A DNA stretch of 64,000 nucleotides from DASRHT01 sp035293765 (lineage in GTDB: Bacteria > Chloroflexota > Ktedonobacteria > Ktedonobacterales > Ktedonobacteraceae). How positions within the stretch are numbered: position 1 is the first letter of the stretch; the number at the start of each line of letters is the position of its first letter. Below are positions 34,874 to 42,920 of this stretch, in pieces. The stretch spans positions 1 through 64,000 of the forward strand of contig DATGMF010000081.1 in NCBI GenBank assembly GCA_035293765.1, written 5' to 3'. A program made the translations under genes and the position numbers. The notes beneath the pieces were generated by a model that ran no database searches, was not told the DNA's origin, and saw only the letters and a list, made by a program, of their open reading frames with translations.

Positions 34874-35806
34874 GTGGCGACAGAACAACGATCAGCGCGT
34901 ATAGCTAATCAAACATCTACTATCATCTTTTTACTCTGCGCTATTTTTATCGTCGCCGTTATCATTGGCGTTTTTTTGTTTCTTGGCTCAAACGCTTTTC
35001 GCGTCTTTACAGAAGGGGCAACCCTTAAAGATTTTTTTTCAAGCGCAAATTGGGACCCGACCGGCAATAATGATGTCAATGGCAACCCCAGCTTTGGGGC
35101 GGCAGGCTTAATTCTTGGATCTGTTGTGATCACTTTATTATCAGTACTTATCGTCATCCCGCTGGCCTTTGGCATGGCGATCTTCTTTACCGAGGTTGCT
35201 CCCGCCTGGCTCACGAAGATTTTACAGCCGCTGCTGGAGATTTTCGTCGGCATGCCTTCGGTGGTGATCGGCTTTCTGGGCTTGACTGTGCTGGTGCCAT
35301 CACTGACTAAACTGGTCGCGCCACTAACGGGCGGCCTTCCTACCGCCGGCTACGGCTGGGGAGCCGCGACGCTGGTGCTGGTGGTGATGATCCTACCCAC
35401 CGTGATTAGCGTCTCGATAGATGCATTGCGCGCCGTGCCGGGCAGCGTGCGGGAAGCCAGCCTGGCATTGGGTTCGACGCGCTGGCAAATGATGCGGCGG
35501 GCGGTTATTCCTGCGGCCACAACCGGGCTGGCAACCGCAGTCGTGCTGGGCATGACACGGGCAATCGGTGAAACCCTGGCCGTTAGCATGGTTTTGCAGG
35601 GGGCAAAGCTGCCCAAAAACATCTTCACGCCGCTGGTGTTCTTTCAGCCCAATGTCAATATTACCAGCGCCATCGTGCAGGATTTTGCGGAGACGCTCGG
35701 GTCCGCCCGCGATGCTTACTGGACGCTGGCTTTTATTCTGCTTGTAATTACTTTCATTTTCATCTGTATCAGCCGTTACCTGGCTAGCAGGAGTGTCTAT
35801 AAATGA
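34874..35806 (+). CDS. pstC: Phosphate ABC transporter permease PstC
   Basis: A 310-residue inner-membrane permease with six segments. The first (IIFLLCAIFIVAVIIGVFLF) is followed by the periplasmic loop with the DFFSSANWDPT block usual in PstC. The ABC-interaction loop is EASLALGSTRWQMMRRAVIPAA. It forms the channel with PstA. GTG start; the stop overlaps pstA by four bases. Confidence 0.95.
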   Translation: MATEQRSARIANQTSTIIFLLCAIFIVAVIIGVFLFLGSNAFRVFTEGATLKDFFSSANWDPTGNNDVNGNPSFGAAGLILGSVVITLLSVLIVIPLAFGMAIFFTEVAPAWLTKILQPLLEIFVGMPSVVIGFLGLTVLVPSLTKLVAPLTGGLPTAGYGWGAATLVLVVMILPTVISVSIDALRAVPGSVREASLALGSTRWQMMRRAVIPAATTGLATAVVLGMTRAIGETLAVSMVLQGAKLPKNIFTPLVFFQPNVNITSAIVQDFAETLGSARDAYWTLAFILLVITFIFICISRYLASRSVYK

Positions 35807-36735
35807 GTACGCAACAGGCTACCGCGCTTCCCACCGCCGAAGAGTCTCGCCGCGCCGAGCTTTCCCGCCTGGTCCATCGGCTCCGCCTCAGCAATGGAGT
35901 GGCACTAAGCTCTCTCTGGATTGTGGCGTCTCTGGTGGCGTTGCTATTCATTGCGATTATTGTGTTGCTGCTAGCTCAAGGCATTTCTTACCTCTTCCGG
36001 CCCGATTTTTATGGTACGGGAAACGCGGGGATTGGACCAGAGCTATTCAACACGTTCTATATTCTCATTCTGACACAGCTTTTTCTTTTCCCTATCGCGC
36101 TGGCAGCAGCGGTCTATCTGATTGAGTATGCTCCGCAAGGGAAGCTAGTGACTACCATCCACTTTGCCGCGGAAACGCTCGCGGGCGTTCCTTCAATCGT
36201 GCTGGGGCTGTTTGGCGTGATCGCTTTTGGCATCTACGCGCATATGGGAACCAGTCGGCTGGCTGGCGCGCTGACTTTGCTCTGTTTGAATCTTCCATTG
36301 GCGCTGCGGCTGTTTGAGGATGCCCTCACCTCAGTGTCACGAGATTTACGGGAAGGCAGCCTCGCATTAGGCTCTACCAGGTGGCATATGGTACGCACAG
36401 TGGTGCTACCATCGGCTTTGCCTGGCATTATCACTGGCCTGATCCTGTCGGCGGGGAAGATCATCGGTGAAGCTGCGGCTCTGATCTTCACGATGGGCGC
36501 AAATAATCCCGCCAGTGGTGTTTTTACGCTGAATCCCTTGATTGGCAGCGACAATCTCACCGTACATCTCTGGTATATCCTGACACAAGGTCTGGGCAGC
36601 ACGGGCCTGACAGCATCCCAGACAAACCAGGTAGCAGCGGGCTCGGCTGCCCTGCTGATTGTGATCCTATTGTTGATTAACGTGACCGCCCGCGCCATTG
36701 GCCGTACCATCCAGCGCAGAGCGACGGCGGCATAA
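35803..36735 (+). CDS. pstA: Phosphate ABC transporter permease PstA
   Basis: A 310-residue permease with six segments; the loop that contacts PstB reads EGSLALGSTRWHMVRTVVLP. The central AGVPSIVLGLFGVIAFG segment and the later GKIIGEAAALIFTMG are PstA features. It is translationally coupled to pstC by ATGA. It is followed by 82 bases and a small unrelated gene before pstB. Confidence 0.95.
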   Translation: MSTQQATALPTAEESRRAELSRLVHRLRLSNGVALSSLWIVASLVALLFIAIIVLLLAQGISYLFRPDFYGTGNAGIGPELFNTFYILILTQLFLFPIALAAAVYLIEYAPQGKLVTTIHFAAETLAGVPSIVLGLFGVIAFGIYAHMGTSRLAGALTLLCLNLPLALRLFEDALTSVSRDLREGSLALGSTRWHMVRTVVLPSALPGIITGLILSAGKIIGEAAALIFTMGANNPASGVFTLNPLIGSDNLTVHLWYILTQGLGSTGLTASQTNQVAAGSAALLIVILLLINVTARAIGRTIQRRATAA

Positions 36736-36817
36736 TGTAGAGACGTAACGTATACAAGCATTATTTGTATTCAAGCGGCTTGTGAAGCCACAAGAGCAAT
36801 AGAGGATAGATCTGCTT

Positions 36818-37042
36818 ATGAACGTCGTGACCAATGCTCAGAGCAACGAAAATGTAACACTTCCTGAAGGGGCCAGCATCTTTTCTCGTAAAGTGGCGCG
36901 CAGCGGCCATATCTCTTACGAAGGCCGCCCGTATTTTATCAGTAAGACGCTGGCAGGACGCTATATTCGGCTGGTCGTGCTGGATGATCGCCTCATCGTC
37001 GATGCGTCTATCCCATTGCATAAAGAATATCCACTTGTATAA
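36818..37042 (+). CDS. Small beta-barrel protein inserted between pstA and pstB
   Basis: A 74-residue protein. The core (RKVARSGHISYEGRPYFIS, then LAGRYIRLVVLDDRLIVD) resembles the small beta barrel at the C-terminus of IS481/IS3-type transposases, here as an independent gene with a normal start. No catalytic core is present, so it is not a transposase. It lies 17 bases before pstB and must be co-transcribed with the phosphate transporter. It could be a transposase remnant fixed in the operon or a recruited nucleic-acid binding module. The similarity is judged by eye. Confidence 0.5.
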   Translation: MNVVTNAQSNENVTLPEGASIFSRKVARSGHISYEGRPYFISKTLAGRYIRLVVLDDRLIVDASIPLHKEYPLV

Positions 37043-37059
37043 AATAGGAAGGAAGCGCA

Positions 37060-37962
37060 ATGGAGCATCGTCTTAAACAGGAGCATCATGTACCATCAGC
37101 GCAACAGGAGTCTGTGCAGGATACACATAACAGGAATGAACAGGGAGACCTCGTGATAGAGGCCGCACATATGGGAAGTTTTGATCCGCGGAAGAGTGTG
37201 AATATCCGGGCAGATGTTAAAATAGATGTAAAACAGCTTAATTTCTTCTACGGGAAGAAGCAAGCATTGTTCGAGGTCTCGCTACCGATTCGCGAACGCC
37301 AGGTAACGGCGCTGATTGGCCCTTCAGGGTGTGGCAAGTCAACCTTTTTACGTACGCTCAACCGCATGAATGATCTTATACCCGGGACGCATACGGAAGG
37401 CGAGGCAATTTTTGACGGCGAGAACATCTATCAGAGAAGTGTTGATGTGGTACTATTGCGCCAACGTATCGGTATGGTATTCCAGCGCCCCAATCCCTTC
37501 CCCAAATCGATCTTTGAGAATGTCGCCTACGGCCTGCGGGTGCAGGGCCGGTCGAAGAAGTATATCGAGGAGGCGGTGGAGAAGAGCTTGCACGGGGCAG
37601 CTCTCTGGGATGAGGTCAAAGATCGTTTGAAAACCTCGGCGCTGGGACTCTCCGGCGGGCAGCAGCAACGTCTATGTATCGCGCGGGCGCTGGCGGTTCA
37701 GCCGGAAGTATTGTTGATGGACGAACCATGTTCAGCCCTTGATCCCATTGCGACCCTGAAGATTGAGGAGTTGGTTACCCAGCTTGTCCGAGATTATACA
37801 ATTGTTATTGTGACGCATAATATGCAGCAGGCTGCTCGCGTCTCACATTTTACCGGCTTTTTCCTCAGTGGAAAGATTGTAGAGGAGGCTCCCACGGTCG
37901 ATATTTTTAAGCGGCCAAAGAAAAAAGAGACGGAAGATTATATTAGTGGACGTTTCGGCTAG
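37060..37962 (+). CDS. pstB: Phosphate ABC transporter ATP-binding protein
   Basis: A 300-residue ATPase that drives PstCA. Walker A is GPSGCGKSTFLRTLNRMND (the PstB-specific form), the Q loop MVFQRPNPFPKSIFENV, the signature LSGGQQQRLCIARAL, and Walker B EVLLMDEPCSALDP, all intact. About 50 hydrophilic residues precede the domain, longer than in most PstB proteins. phoU, which often follows pstB, is missing; a PhoB-like regulator follows instead after 21 bases. Confidence 0.95.
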   Translation: MEHRLKQEHHVPSAQQESVQDTHNRNEQGDLVIEAAHMGSFDPRKSVNIRADVKIDVKQLNFFYGKKQALFEVSLPIRERQVTALIGPSGCGKSTFLRTLNRMNDLIPGTHTEGEAIFDGENIYQRSVDVVLLRQRIGMVFQRPNPFPKSIFENVAYGLRVQGRSKKYIEEAVEKSLHGAALWDEVKDRLKTSALGLSGGQQQRLCIARALAVQPEVLLMDEPCSALDPIATLKIEELVTQLVRDYTIVIVTHNMQQAARVSHFTGFFLSGKIVEEAPTVDIFKRPKKKETEDYISGRFG

Positions 37963-37983
37963 TAACTGGCTTGGAGTATTGCC

Positions 37984-38718
37984 GTGGTACGTAAAATCCT
38001 GGTGGTGGACGACGAGGCCCTTCTGGTAGAGACTATTGCCTACAATCTAGAGCAGGCGGGGTACAAGGTTGTGACCGCAGCCGACGGCAAAAGCGCGTTG
38101 GAAGCTGCCCGCACCGAAGCTCCAGATTTGATCATTCTCGATATTATGCTGCCGGAAATGGACGGCCTGGAGGTCTGCCGTCAACTGCGACGCGAGAGCA
38201 GTACCGCCACCACGCCAATCGTGATGCTGACGGCAAAAGGCGATGAGGTCGATAAGGTCGTCGGCCTGGAAGTGGGGGCCGATGATTATGTGACCAAGCC
38301 CTTTGGTCGGCGCGAACTGCTCGCACGCGTACGAGCTTTATTACGCCGTGCCGACTATCCCTCCCCCCAGGAAGAAGCCGCTGCCGCCGATACTGCTCAA
38401 GAGGTGCGCTCGCCCAACCGGGAACTGGTGGCAGGCCCGCTGCGCATCGACCTGGCCGGTCGGCGCGTCAATTGCCGGGGGCAGGATCTGGAACTGCAAC
38501 CGAAACAATTTGAACTGCTCACCTATCTCGTGCGCAACCGTGGCACCGTGCTGACGCGCGATCAGCTCCTGCATAACGTCTGGGGCTATGACTATGTAGG
38601 CGATACGCGCACCGTTGATGTACACGTCCGCTGGCTACGCGAAAAGCTAGAAGAAGATCCTGCCAATCCCCGCCTGATCCAAACGGTGCGCGGCGTCGGC
38701 TACGTGTACCGCTGGTAA
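37984..38718 (+). CDS. PhoB/OmpR-family response regulator
   Basis: A 244-residue regulator. The receiver has DDE at the N-terminus, phosphoacceptor Asp in IILDIMLPEMDG, Thr in VMLTAKGDE and Lys in YVTKPFGRRE. The C-terminal winged helix ends in DTRTVDVHVRWLREKLE and GVGYVYRW. Its place in the pst operon marks it as the phosphate-starvation regulator (PhoB/PhoP role). No histidine kinase gene follows, so the sensor must be elsewhere. The start is GTG. It probably controls the operon through the TTAAC repeats at 33681. Confidence 0.9.
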   Translation: MVRKILVVDDEALLVETIAYNLEQAGYKVVTAADGKSALEAARTEAPDLIILDIMLPEMDGLEVCRQLRRESSTATTPIVMLTAKGDEVDKVVGLEVGADDYVTKPFGRRELLARVRALLRRADYPSPQEEAAAADTAQEVRSPNRELVAGPLRIDLAGRRVNCRGQDLELQPKQFELLTYLVRNRGTVLTRDQLLHNVWGYDYVGDTRTVDVHVRWLREKLEEDPANPRLIQTVRGVGYVYRW

Positions 38719-38722
38719 GCCC

Positions 38723-39226
38723 TCAAGCACCTCTTTCCACAATCGCGGTCAGCCGGGCTTTCAGTTTCGCATAGACGATATCAAGATGTTCCGGTATGAC
38801 CTTGATATCAGCCACGACGGGCATAAAATTAGTGTCGCCTTGCCAGCGCGGGACGATGTGGTAATGGACATGTTCCGCGAAGCCCGCTCCAGCGACCTTC
38901 CCCTCGTTGATACCCATGTTGAACCCTTCAGGCCCCATCTCCTCGCGTAATGCTTTCAGGGCAAGTTGTACCTGAGACATCATCTCGGTCAGGGTCGCGC
39001 CATCAAGATACTCAATGGAGCTGAGATGCTGGTAAGGGGCAATCATTAAATGTCCGTTGTTGTATGGATAAAGGTTGAGCATCATGAAGCAGTGTTCGCC
39101 ACGATAGAGAATGTGGTGCTCCGCGTCGTGATGTTCAGCCGGTAATGTACAAAAAATACACCCCGGCGGCGGGGGCGTTTTCGGTGTGATAAAAGCCATA
39201 CGCCAGGGTGCCCACAAATTTTTCAT
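38723..39226 (-). CDS. HIT-family nucleotide hydrolase
   Basis: A 167-residue protein of the HIT superfamily, the branch related to Ap4A phosphorylases/hydrolases. The histidine triad is present as AEHVHYHIVPRW, and the upstream NNGHLMIAPYQHLSSIEYL motif is typical. An N-terminal CIFC could bind zinc. It ends four bases from the PhoB-like gene, convergently, and lies nine bases after an HxlR regulator, with which it may be co-transcribed. Confidence 0.9.
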   Translation of the reverse strand: MKNLWAPWRMAFITPKTPPPPGCIFCTLPAEHHDAEHHILYRGEHCFMMLNLYPYNNGHLMIAPYQHLSSIEYLDGATLTEMMSQVQLALKALREEMGPEGFNMGINEGKVAGAGFAEHVHYHIVPRWQGDTNFMPVVADIKVIPEHLDIVYAKLKARLTAIVERGA

Positions 39227-39235
39227 AAATGCTCT

Positions 39236-39643
39236 CTAATGGTCTAATTGCAGCTCTTCTTCTCTTTGAGAAGATGGCGACGGTGTTACCCATTCTTGCG
39301 CCCAGACATGAATTGCATCGATCACAGGCTTGAGCGCCCGCCCTTTTTCCGTCAACTGATATTCAACACGCACGGGGATCTGCGGATAAACGACACGCTT
39401 TACAACGTCCTCGGTCTCTAGCTCGCGCAACCGGTCGCTCAAGACGCGATCTGAGAGCCCTTCTACTAAGGCTGTAAGTTCGCAGAAGCGTTTTGGCCCA
39501 TCCATGAGCGCGTCGAGCAGCAGCCCCGTCCAGCGTTTCCCGAGAACGCTAACAGCATGTTCATAGCGTGGGCAAATCTGAGTTGTGGATGTGGGTAACA
39601 CAATAGGTACCGTCGGCTTCGCTGCCATGTCATTGCCTGCCAT
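39236..39643 (-). CDS. HxlR-family transcriptional regulator
   Basis: A 135-residue winged-helix regulator. It has the Cys before helix 1 (QICPRYEHAVSVLGKRWTG), the LMDGPKRFCEL recognition region, and LSDRLRELETEDVVKR, then VEYQLTEKGRAL. Members often sense redox or aldehyde stress through that Cys. The target may be the HIT gene behind it or itself. Confidence 0.9.
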   Translation of the reverse strand: MAGNDMAAKPTVPIVLPTSTTQICPRYEHAVSVLGKRWTGLLLDALMDGPKRFCELTALVEGLSDRVLSDRLRELETEDVVKRVVYPQIPVRVEYQLTEKGRALKPVIDAIHVWAQEWVTPSPSSQREEELQLDH

Positions 39644-39769
39644 TTCCGGTTCAGCCGAGCAAAACCAGAGTAGAGGACGACTCCTAAATACATGATGTTA
39701 CCTCAGTATAACATGTTTTTCTCTCTAAGGCAAGGAACGCTACATGTAAAAAGTAAGTGTGATATACTG

Positions 39770-39922
39770 GTAGGGGCAGGGCTGGCCCCTACCTCTACCA
39801 GTTCAATGGGCTAACAGGGCAGGGGCCAGCCCTGCCCCTACAGCGTACTGCGTAAAAACGTCATTGGAGAGTGGGCAGGGGCCAGCCCTGCCCCTACAGC
39901 CCGTGAAATCATCATTGGAGAG
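39770..39922. repeat. REP-like palindromes with a 56-bp tandem duplication
   Basis: Three palindromes (39770-39793, 39817-39844, 39873-39900). The last two are identical over 28 bases (GGGCAGGGGCCAGCCCTGCC core). Each is followed by a similar sequence ending TCATTGGAGAG (to 39871 and 39922), so the unit is a tandem repeat with a 56-base period. The second copy's GGAGAG is the ribosome site of the next gene, so the duplication includes its leader. Confidence 0.75.
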
Positions 39923-39924
39923 CT

Positions 39925-41055
39925 ATGCTTAACGTTGCGCTGGACACCCATCTTGATACCTTCCACCTGGCTGTGGATTTCCAGGTTGAGAAGGGGAAGA
40001 CACTGGTATTGCTGGGAGAGAGCGGGGCCGGGAAAAGCACCGTCCTGCGTCTGCTGGCTGGTTTGCTCTATCCTGAAAAAGGCCATATTTCGCTTGACGG
40101 CGTCGTCTATTTTGATAGCGAGCAACGGATTGCGATCACGCCACAACAGCGACCGTTCGGCTATGTGTTCCAGGATTACGTGCTTTTTCCCCATCTCACC
40201 GTGTTCGAAAATGTCGCCTTTGGTCTACGCGCTCAGCGTGTCGCACGTCATAGTGTCCAGCAGCGCGTGATGGAGGCTTTGGAGCAGGTTCACATGGCCG
40301 ATCTGGCCCAACGTCGCCCGGCGCAGCTTTCAGGCGGGCAGCAGCAGCGAGTAGCCATTGCCCGCGCGCTCGTCTTACAGCCGGAGTTGCTGCTGCTCGA
40401 TGAACCCCTGGCGGCGCTGGATGTGCAGACGCGGCGCGAGGTGCGGCAAGAACTGCGCCGCTTGCTGGCTGAAACTGGCATTACCACGGTGCTGGTAACG
40501 CATCATTACCTGGAAGCTTTGCTCTTTGGCGAACGCATCCTGGTACTTGATCATGGGCGTGTCATTCAACAGGGGGATCAGTATGCCTTGCGAGAATATC
40601 CGCGCTCATCCTATATCGCGGAACTGGTGGGCGTGAACTTTTTCCGCGGCCATATCACCCGCTACGAGGCCAACTCCCTGTGCATTGTGCAGCTCGATGA
40701 CGACAAACTGTCCGTTGAGGTTGTTGCCGCGCTCAGGGAACGCGGTCAGTCTAACGGGACGCCCTCTTCAGGTGACGAAGCCTTTGTCGTTGTGGACCCC
40801 CGTAGTATCACGCTTTATCTCGCGCCACCGGAGAGTTCGGCGCGCAACGTCTTTTACGGCGAGATTGTGCATATCCTGCCCTCAAGAGCGGCAGCCAACG
40901 GCGATAGCAGTGTGCGCGTTAGCATCATGCTCAACGATGCTACTCCGCCCCTCACCGCAGAGATTACCGAGGCATCGGCCAATCGGCTGGATTTACAGGA
41001 AGGCAAAATGGTCTATGCAACATTTAAAGCCACCGAAGCCAGCGCGTACACCTAG
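39925..41055 (+). CDS. ABC transporter ATP-binding protein, ModC/CysA type (orphan)
   Basis: A 376-residue ATPase with Walker A GESGAGKSTVLRLLAGL, Q loop YVFQDYVLFPHLTVFENV, signature LSGGQQQRVAIARAL and Walker B ELLLLDEPLAALD. The C-terminal 130 residues form a TOBE-like regulatory region (VDPRSITLY, NVFYGEIVHI). This is the pattern of molybdate, sulfate or iron import ATPases. The matching permease and binding protein are not adjacent, so the substrate is unknown. The ribosome site lies in a duplicated repeat unit. Confidence 0.85.
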   Translation: MLNVALDTHLDTFHLAVDFQVEKGKTLVLLGESGAGKSTVLRLLAGLLYPEKGHISLDGVVYFDSEQRIAITPQQRPFGYVFQDYVLFPHLTVFENVAFGLRAQRVARHSVQQRVMEALEQVHMADLAQRRPAQLSGGQQQRVAIARALVLQPELLLLDEPLAALDVQTRREVRQELRRLLAETGITTVLVTHHYLEALLFGERILVLDHGRVIQQGDQYALREYPRSSYIAELVGVNFFRGHITRYEANSLCIVQLDDDKLSVEVVAALRERGQSNGTPSSGDEAFVVVDPRSITLYLAPPESSARNVFYGEIVHILPSRAAANGDSSVRVSIMLNDATPPLTAEITEASANRLDLQEGKMVYATFKATEASAYT

Positions 41056-41067
41056 AAATGGTGGTTT

Positions 41068-41098
41068 ATAGCCTATTAGTCCTGCTCAGATAGGCTAT
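41068..41098. terminator. Bidirectional hairpin
   Basis: ATAGCCTA (41068-41075) pairs with TAGGCTAT (41091-41098) between convergent genes. It overlaps the last codon of the reverse-strand gene. Confidence 0.5.
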
Positions 41099-41592
41099 TC
41101 GTGAACCGTTTCGCTCTTCCAGGTGCAGGTTTCGGGAATGACTTGCTTGAGAGCCTCGGCCAGGCCGTCCAGGTCGGTCACTTCGTCGCGGTAGACTGCC
41201 CAGGCTTTGGGCTTCTGTCCAGCCTCGGTGACTTTGCGGTACGCGGTAACGCTGATGCGCTTGCCGTTGGGGAAAAATTCTTCCTTGACCTGGGTCAAAT
41301 TTTCCCAGGGGATCGTAATCGTCTCGCCATTGCGGCTGCGCTTGACGAGGGCTTCAGGCTCTAGAGCGATAGTAAATGGTACAGGGGCGATAATGCGCAG
41401 ATACATCACGAAGCCGAGAATAAATAGTACTGCCACAATCGTGCTGCCGATGGTAGAAGCCCCCTGATAAATAGCGATCCAGAAAACGAGGGCCGTTACC
41501 CCCAGGACGCCCAGAATCGTGACATTGCGTTTGAAGGGGCTCAGTCCTGGCCCGATAAAATCCTGCTTTTGCGTGATAGAAGATGATGCCAT
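41095..41592 (-). CDS. Membrane protein with PH-like C-terminal domain
   Basis: A 165-residue protein. Two membrane segments (about 25-43 and 49-67) form a hairpin. The cytoplasmic part (about 70-165) has a PH-domain-like strand pattern (FTIALEPEALVKRSRNGE, ITIPWENLTQVKEEFF), as in many small bacterial bPH proteins. Function unknown. Stand-alone gene. Confidence 0.65.
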   Translation of the reverse strand: MASSSITQKQDFIGPGLSPFKRNVTILGVLGVTALVFWIAIYQGASTIGSTIVAVLFILGFVMYLRIIAPVPFTIALEPEALVKRSRNGETITIPWENLTQVKEEFFPNGKRISVTAYRKVTEAGQKPKAWAVYRDEVTDLDGLAEALKQVIPETCTWKSETVHE

Positions 41593-41837
41593 GAGAAGCT
41601 CCCCAGGAAATCAGGTTATTAACTCCGTAACGTATTGTATCAACGAAGTAAAGGCGATGCAACATGATCAATCAGGATCGACATCCTGGCAAGCTCTAAA
41701 AAGCATACTATGCGTCTCCCCTTGCGTATGATATACTACACGCATTGTCCCAGTATGGCTCTATCCCCATTTGGTGGTGGGAATGAATTCCGGTTCTAGC
41801 AGAGAGACAGGCAAACATCAGGAGGCGAGGATCAACT

Positions 41838-42920
41838 GTGACGATGCAGCACGTTTCAGGCGTATTCACTGGCACTTCGGTCCCGGGACAGGCGGGGTCA
41901 TCAACAACACCCGGTATGCAGAGAACAACCGGGAAATTGCTGGCAATGCAGGGATATGTGATTGGCATTGAAATCAACGGCAGCGGTTCCCAGCAAGCAG
42001 TCGCGTTAGCAGACCTGGATGGGAATATTTTGTATCGCGCTCATCGTCCTCTGGAGTATGTACCCGATACCCGGACCGTGTTGGACCTCGTGGAAACCCT
42101 GCTCACAGATGCAACCCGCCCTGAGCGGCTTAGCGACGGGCGCGTTCTGCGCGTCGGCGTTGCGGTTAGCGGGTTGGTTGATGCAGCTCAGGGGGTTGTA
42201 CGCACGCTTCCCCAATCGTATGGGTGGGATAATTTCCCGCTCCAGGACTATTTCGCAGAGCATCTTGATGTGCCCTGTATTATTGATAATAGCGCCAACG
42301 CGGCGGGGCTGGCGGAAGTCCACCGGGGAGCTGGGCTTGGGGAACGAGTGGTACTTTATGTTAGCCTGGGACGAAATATCGGCGGGGCCTTGCTTGTCAA
42401 TGGCAGCATTCATCACGGGATCACGGGTACTGCGGGCGAGATTGGGCATATGCAGGTGAAAGAAGATGGACCTCGCTGCTCCTGCGGCGGTTCTGGGCAT
42501 CTCGAAGCCATTGCATCGGCACAGGCCATTGTGCGCTCTATGATCGGTCTCTCGATAGAATATCCCGAAACTGAAGCGGCTATCAGTCGTCTCACGGGAG
42601 GTAGAGCGGAGCGCATTACAGTGGACGAAGTATTCCAATTAGCTGGCGAAGGTGATAAAATCGCATTATATATTGTTGAGGAAGTGCAGAACTATCTGGG
42701 GATCGCTCTGGCGAATGTTGTCCATATAGTCAATCCGGGCATGATCATTCTGGGTGGGCCGGTTGCGCTGGTGGGGAGGCCACTGCTTGAGCCACTGCAA
42801 ACGCGCATCCAGCAGATGTCGCTTCCCGTGGCCCGTCAATCCCTGCGTATTGTCCAGGGCAATCTTGGAGTCGAGGCCAATCTCGTGGGTGCAATCACGC
42901 TGGCTTTACAGGACTTATAA
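41838..42920 (+). CDS. ROK-family protein, probably non-catalytic
   Basis: A 360-residue protein with the ROK fold: AGEIGHMQ and the zinc motif CSCGGSGHLEAIAS (last Cys replaced by His). Key kinase residues differ. The catalytic Asp of the family NDANAA motif is Ser152 (DNSANAAGLAE). The phosphate loop GTGIG reads GRNIG, and the N-terminal DxGGTK loop reads EINGSGS. No DNA-binding domain is present. It is therefore likely a sugar or ligand sensor rather than a sugar kinase. GTG at 41838 follows GAGG at seven bases; ATG at 41946 would trim a poorly conserved head. Its stop overlaps the next start (TAATG). Confidence 0.75.
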   Translation: MTMQHVSGVFTGTSVPGQAGSSTTPGMQRTTGKLLAMQGYVIGIEINGSGSQQAVALADLDGNILYRAHRPLEYVPDTRTVLDLVETLLTDATRPERLSDGRVLRVGVAVSGLVDAAQGVVRTLPQSYGWDNFPLQDYFAEHLDVPCIIDNSANAAGLAEVHRGAGLGERVVLYVSLGRNIGGALLVNGSIHHGITGTAGEIGHMQVKEDGPRCSCGGSGHLEAIASAQAIVRSMIGLSIEYPETEAAISRLTGGRAERITVDEVFQLAGEGDKIALYIVEEVQNYLGIALANVVHIVNPGMIILGGPVALVGRPLLEPLQTRIQQMSLPVARQSLRIVQGNLGVEANLVGAITLALQDL

